Source of the DNA: CAYSRC01 sp964433495
GTDB lineage: Bacteria; Bacillota; Clostridia; Oscillospirales; Ruminococcaceae
Reading direction: 5' to 3'
Length of the DNA: 7,970 nucleotides
Assembly: GCA_964433495.1 (NCBI GenBank)
Contig: CAYSRC010000064.1
Coordinates: 1-7,970 of the forward strand
The notes below the pieces were generated by a model. The model had not been told where the DNA came from. It did no database searches and saw nothing but the letters and a program-made list of their open reading frames with translations. Both the position numbers and the translations under genes were made by a program. Of the stretch, positions 5,321 to 7,970 are shown piece by piece. Position 1 is the stretch's first letter, and the number at the start of each line of letters is the position of its first letter.

Positions 5321-5358
5321 AAAAGAGCCCGCCGGCTTGACCGACGGGCCCTTTTCTT
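5321..5358 (+). terminator. rho-independent terminator of sdpRI
   Basis: AAAAGAGCCCGCCGG (5321-5335) pairs with CCGACGGGCCCTTTT (5341-5355) with two internal mismatches and a five-base loop, followed by CTT. It lies 88 bases after the sdpI stop. Its A run on the left arm could also let it stop leftward transcription. Upstream, TTTTGCGG (5238-5245) and CCGCAAAA (5291-5298) form a further long-range pair. Confidence 0.85.
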
Positions 5359-5625
5359 CATATTACATTAAAGTATAAAATCTCGTCAGCCCCGGTCGGC
5401 CTGCCGAACCCCGGCGGGCCGCGCAGCGCGCACTTTTTGAAAAGGACAGCGGGGCGTTTTTTCTCCGTCGGCCCGCAGTTCGATCGGCCGTGCATTTCGT
5501 CGTTTGGGGCATTGCAGAGTGCCCGTCGAGACGGTATCCCGCGGAAAACAGCCCGCGGGATAAGCGCTCGATTTGTCCACAACAATCCCCGCCGCGCACG
5601 GTGTTGTCCCCCGTCGGACGGGCCT
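5359..5625. other. gene-free stretch with strong hairpins
   Basis: No recognisable gene on either strand. It contains GGCCTGCCG/CGGCGGGCC (5398-5406 and 5412-5420), a perfect 10-bp hairpin TATCCCGCGG/CCGCGGGATA (5535-5544 and 5553-5562), ACAACA/TGTTGT (5579-5584 and 5602-5607) and CCCGTC/GACGGG (5610-5615 and 5617-5622). It lies between the ends of two convergent genes, where such structures often protect 3' ends. Confidence 0.45.
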
Positions 5626-5667
5626 AAAAACGAGCCCCGCGCAAGCGCTCCCCGCCTCGGTGGGCTC
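5626..5667 (-). terminator. probable intrinsic terminator of the MATE gene
   Basis: On the minus strand GAGCCC (5667-5662) pairs with GGGCTC (5637-5632) across a GC-rich 24-base loop, followed by G and five Ts (5630-5626). It begins 19 bases past the stop at 5686. The stem is short for its loop, so efficiency is uncertain. Confidence 0.5.
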
Positions 5668-5685
5668 TGCGCCGCAGCCGCTGCG

Positions 5686-7074
5686 TCACGCGCGCTGACC
5701 CTCGGACGGCTTTTTGTCAAACCCGTGCACCCAGTCGGAGGTGTGATAGTAGATGAAATAGATCACCGAGCTTATCCCCCACGTTATCGGGTAGGCCCAA
5801 TAGATATACCGAAGCTCGCCGAACAGGTGCATCACCGCCACGATGTAGCACACGCGCAGCACGCACCACACCGACAGCATGACGAACATGGGCACAAACG
5901 CCTTGCCCGCGCCGCGGCACACCGCCGCGACCGAGTGGGAAAACGCGAGCAGAAAGTAGAACAGCGAGACGATGGAGGACTGAAGCACACCGAGCTCGAT
6001 CACCCCGGGGTTGCTGTCGAACATGGCGACCAGCTGCGGCGCGAAGATGTAGGTCAGCACGCCGATTATCTCGGCCATCACCACCGCCGAGATGATCCCA
6101 AAGCGCGCGCCTTTCTTCGCGCGGTCGTGCTCGCCCGCGCCGAGGTTTTGACTGATAAACGTCGTGATCGCCATGTTGAAGCTCGTTATCGGCAGGAAGC
6201 CGAAGCCCTCGATCTTGGCGTGGGTACCGTACGCCGCCATGGCGACGGTGCCGAACGAGTTTATCTGTGACTGGACGATGACGTTCGCAAAGTTTATGAC
6301 CGAGTTCTGCACACCCGACGGCAGACCGTACCTGATAATCTCCCGCAGCATGTCGCGGTGGAACCGTATCTTGCGGATTTCGACCGTGAACACAAAACCC
6401 TTTCGCATCAGATAGATAAAGCACAGCACCGCGCTCGCCGCCTGAGAGATGACCGTCGCGAGCGCCGCCGCCCAAACGCCCCAACCCAGGGCGCCGACAA
6501 ACAGCCAGTCGAGCAGGACGTTGAGCACCGACGAGAAGATGAGGTAGTAGAGCGGGCGCTTGCTGTCGCCCACTGCGCTGAGTATGCCGCGCAGGATGTT
6601 GTACATGATCGTGGTCAGCGCACCCGCGAAGTACCAGCGAAAATACTCGGTGGCGACGGGCAGCACCTCGGGGTCGGTGTTCATCCACACGAGGATGACG
6701 GGCGTGGCAATGACGCCCAAAACCGAGAGGAACAGCCCGCTCGCGAGCCCGAACGCGATATTTGTGTGGATGGCTCTCGACACCTTGTTCTCTTCGCCCG
6801 CGCCGAAATAGCGCGAGATGACGATGCCCGCGCCCATCGCGGTGCCCATAAAGAAGCTTATGAACAGGTTGATGAGCGTCCCCGACGAGCTGACGGCGGC
6901 AAGCGCCTCGGTCCCGAGAAAACGGCCGACAATCAGGCTGTCGGCCGTGTTGTACAGCTGCTGAAAGATCTGGCTCAGCATGATGGGCATCGCAAAGTTG
7001 ACAATCAGCCGATAGATGTTGCCCTTTGTCATGTCGGTTGTACCGCTTTTGACCGTGTGTGCTATCCTCTCCAC
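5686..7074 (-). CDS. MATE-family multidrug efflux transporter (MepA/NorM-like)
   Basis: 462-residue cation-coupled efflux pump of the MATE family, with the usual length and about twelve transmembrane helices in two homologous halves. The first half opens with DMTKGNIYRLIVNFAMPIM (14-32), QQLYNTADSLIVGRFLG (38-54) and SRYFGAGEE (88-96). The second opens with IIRYGLPSGVQN (246-257) and has AAYGTHAKIEGFGFLP (280-295) and ISQNLGAGE (307-315). The best start is GTG at 7074, since an in-frame TGA lies three codons upstream and the 14-residue leader into DMTKGN is typical. Its SD (GAAGG, three or four bases away) is close, so ATG15 remains possible. The gene has its own promoter and a long leader with an attenuator-type terminator. 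The substrate cannot be read from sequence; guanidinium-like or toxic cationic compounds fit the leader hypothesis. Confidence 0.9.
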   Translation of the reverse strand: MERIAHTVKSGTTDMTKGNIYRLIVNFAMPIMLSQIFQQLYNTADSLIVGRFLGTEALAAVSSSGTLINLFISFFMGTAMGAGIVISRYFGAGEENKVSRAIHTNIAFGLASGLFLSVLGVIATPVILVWMNTDPEVLPVATEYFRWYFAGALTTIMYNILRGILSAVGDSKRPLYYLIFSSVLNVLLDWLFVGALGWGVWAAALATVISQAASAVLCFIYLMRKGFVFTVEIRKIRFHRDMLREIIRYGLPSGVQNSVINFANVIVQSQINSFGTVAMAAYGTHAKIEGFGFLPITSFNMAITTFISQNLGAGEHDRAKKGARFGIISAVVMAEIIGVLTYIFAPQLVAMFDSNPGVIELGVLQSSIVSLFYFLLAFSHSVAAVCRGAGKAFVPMFVMLSVWCVLRVCYIVAVMHLFGELRYIYWAYPITWGISSVIYFIYYHTSDWVHGFDKKPSEGQRA

Positions 7075-7092
7075 CCGCCTTCATTTTTCTGC

Positions 7093-7137
7093 AAAAAAGT
7101 TTCCGCAACCGCTGGCGCAGCGCGCCGCGGGCGGAAA
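7093..7137 (-). terminator. leader (attenuator) terminator upstream of the MATE gene
   Basis: On the minus strand TTTCCGC, CCGC and GGCGC (7137-7122) pair in turn with GCGCC, GCGG and GCGGAAA (7118-7100). Only an A and a TT bulge interrupt it, and the loop is GCT. That is a 16-bp stem followed by C and six Ts (7098-7093). It ends 18 bases before the MATE start and after the MATE promoter, so it can only act as a conditional stop. A competing hairpin, GGGC (7141-7138) with GCCC (7132-7129), would capture the left arm. Confidence 0.88.
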
Positions 7138-7216
7138 GCCCTTGTCGGTATTACCTGCCCCGTGCGCCGTCTGCCGCATCCCAAGCGCGCATCCCGCCGC
7201 ACAGCCGTTCAAAACA
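7099..7216 (-). promoter_or_regulatory. candidate riboswitch in the MATE leader (possible guanidine-IV/mepA type)
   Basis: The leader from about 7216 to the start at 7074 is roughly 142 bases and has riboswitch layout: an aptamer-sized G-rich section (about 7202-7141), an antiterminator, then an intrinsic terminator before the gene. GUGCG and CGCAC can close an outer stem, and a GGUAAUACCGACAAGGG segment follows it. Guanidine-IV (mepA motif) riboswitches are known to control MATE genes in Clostridia by transcription termination, which makes that class the first candidate. I could not match a full consensus by eye, so the ligand class is not established. Confidence 0.45.
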
Positions 7217-7222
7217 TATATA

Positions 7223-7252
7223 ATAATATCAAATCCTCTCGTTTTTTGTCAA
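7223..7252 (-). promoter_or_regulatory. sigma-A-type promoter of the MATE leader
   Basis: On the minus strand a perfect TTGACA (7252-7247), an 18-base spacer and TATTAT (7228-7223), with TG one base upstream of the -10. The predicted start is near 7216, giving the long structured leader before the MATE gene. Confidence 0.78.
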
Positions 7253-7746
7253 CTTTCCCGCCTCCCCCGCACGAGGGATATTGCGTCAAAATTTCGGATA
7301 TACCGATGCGGCGGAACAAAAGCGAAAGAAGGGCGGCGGGAGGGCCGGCCCGAGGCGCGGCGAAGCGGCCGAAGGCCGAGCCGGGAGGCGCGCCGCGGCC
7401 AGGACTGCCGCGGAAAAACGCGTAAGTGCCGGCTCGGCAGAGCCGGTTTGCGGGCGTGGCTTTTTTGCGTGCAGGACAACACGATCTCCCCCACCCTCCG
7501 ACAATGTACCCGCGCACCGTACGCCGCGTGCACGCAGGTGCCGGCGCACGGTTGACGGCCTTTTGCGCAGGCCTCGAAGCTGTACCGGGCCTTTTGCCTT
7601 CGGGGACCGGGCTTCCTCCGCATGGGCCGTCGCGGTCGTTTCGGCGGGCCGTATTTCGGAAAAAGGAGTATCGCCCTGCATGGGCGCGCAAAGCAGCGGC
7701 CGAAAACACAGTACTCAAGTTTTTTGACATATCGCGAATAATCAAC
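7253..7746. other. GC-rich gene-free stretch between MATE and tRNA-Ser
   Basis: I recognise no protein or RNA gene in these roughly 490 bases. All open frames are Arg/Ala/Pro-rich and overlap one another on both strands, as expected of GC-rich noncoding DNA. Small structures include the palindrome GGGCCGGCCC (7342-7351) and a perfect hairpin CCGGCTC/GAGCCGG with a GGCA loop (7429-7446), 14 bases before a run of six Ts. Confidence 0.5.
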
Positions 7747-7775
7747 TTGTAAAACCGCAAAAAAAATGATATACT
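7747..7775 (+). promoter_or_regulatory. promoter of the tRNA-Ser gene
   Basis: TTGTAA (7747-7752), a 17-base spacer and TATACT (7770-7775) with TG (7767-7768), an extended -10. Transcription would begin near 7782, about 76 bases before the mature tRNA. A second TTGACA at 7724-7729 has no good -10 at the right distance. Confidence 0.75.
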
Positions 7776-7857
7776 ATCATCGTCGGCCGTTTTGTGTTGC
7801 AACAAGCGGCGACACCGTTGCGCGTCCCCGCCGCAGCCCGAGGCCAAATTTAAATAC

Positions 7858-7946
7858 GGAGCGGTATCGAAGCGGTCATAACGGGCCTGACTCGAAATCA
7901 GGTGTACCTCACGGTACCGTGGGTTCGAATCCCACCCGCTCCGCCA
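7858..7946 (+). tRNA. tRNA-Ser, anticodon CGA
   Basis: A complete class II tRNA of 89 bases including an encoded CCA. The acceptor GGAGCGG (7858-7864) pairs with CCGCTCC (7936-7942), followed by discriminator G and CCA (7944-7946). A three-pair D stem is closed by 7867-7869 and 7882-7884. The anticodon stem CCTGA/TCAGG holds loop CTCGAAA with CGA at 7893-7895, which reads UCG. The long variable arm GTACC/GGTAC (7904-7917) and the T arm GTGGG/CCCAC with TTCGAAT identify serine. Confidence 0.97.
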
Positions 7947-7970
7947 AAAATCCCGACGCGTATATCATCG
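7947..7970 (+). terminator. truncated terminator after tRNA-Ser
   Basis: The bases just after the CCA read AAAATCCCGACGC, the left arm of the terminator seen at 7-18. The following loop is also AT-rich (GTATATCAT). The right arm and T run lie beyond the window, so this is called from its match to the complete copy. Confidence 0.65.

Noticed and set aside
5717..7108. 463-residue minus-strand frame overlapping the MATE gene in another phase
   Set aside because: Its translation is His/Arg-rich low-complexity sequence, while the overlapping frame is a textbook MATE protein.
7099..7202. TPP riboswitch in the MATE leader
   Set aside because: The GGUAAUACCGACAAGGG segment resembles the 3' part of a TPP aptamer, but the CUGAGA box and the ACCUGAU segment are missing.
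6358..7425. Plus-strand 355-residue frame
   Set aside because: Shadow of the MATE gene and its leader; charged, low-complexity product with no motif, and it crosses the attenuator and the MATE promoter.
7724..7752. TTGACA at 7724-7729 as the tRNA-Ser -35
   Set aside because: The hexamer 17 bases downstream is TTGTAA, a poor -10. The pair TTGTAA/TATACT with extended TG fits better.
1..7970. Genomic island between duplicated tRNA ends
   Set aside because: The shared sequence at the edges is a terminator stem after tRNAs. There is no integrase, no phage or conjugation gene, and the contents look like ordinary chromosomal genes.

Overview
The window is GC-rich DNA that reads as a chromosomal segment of an anaerobic bacterium of the high-GC Clostridia (an Oscillospirales-like member is my guess). 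The grounds are sigma-A-type promoters with strong Shine-Dalgarno (SD) sites, GTG and TTG starts, an SdpR/SdpI pair, a CmpB-type membrane protein, a MATE pump, and an operon of NifX-like proteins and ferredoxin-fused MinD/Mrp ATPases of the kind found in strict anaerobes. The lineage is inferred from gene content, not from a marker gene.

Layout, left to right. Bases 1-6 look like the last bases of a tRNA, followed by a strong intrinsic terminator. A gene-free stretch follows, with a second terminator that serves the leftward gene at 372-917, a CmpB-type ('putative ABC transporter permease') membrane protein. Next comes a leftward operon transcribed from about 4000 down to 1039: a DUF134 DNA-binding protein, a NifX-fold protein, two tandem P-loop ATPases each carrying two [4Fe-4S] ferredoxin motifs, and, after a 110-base gap, a second NifX-fold protein with a His/Cys-rich tail. 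This set resembles the anaerobe-specific 'orange protein' (ORP) clusters of Desulfovibrio, with DUF134 as the likely regulator in place of a sigma-54 activator. Two junctions are ATGA overlaps and a third has a single base between genes, so the products are probably made together and act as a metal- or Fe-S-handling complex.

The 342-base divergent region 3968-4309 holds two well-formed promoters. The leftward one has a perfect TTGACA -35 partly inside a 10-bp inverted repeat. The rightward one (TTGACC, 17 bp, extended TATAAT) is bracketed by two copies of one palindrome and drives sdpR (an ArsR-type repressor) and sdpI (a membrane immunity-type protein), which overlap by GTGA. No sdpABC toxin genes are present.

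The right third holds a leftward MATE efflux gene at 5686-7074. Its roughly 142-base leader ends in a 16-bp intrinsic terminator with six Ts only 18 bases before the start codon, with a competing antiterminator hairpin. That is the layout of a ligand-controlled attenuator, and a guanidine-IV (mepA-type) riboswitch is the leading but untested candidate. About 500 bases of gene-free GC-rich DNA follow. Last is a complete tRNA-Ser(CGA) with its own promoter, followed by the first arm of a terminator whose stem matches the one at the left edge.
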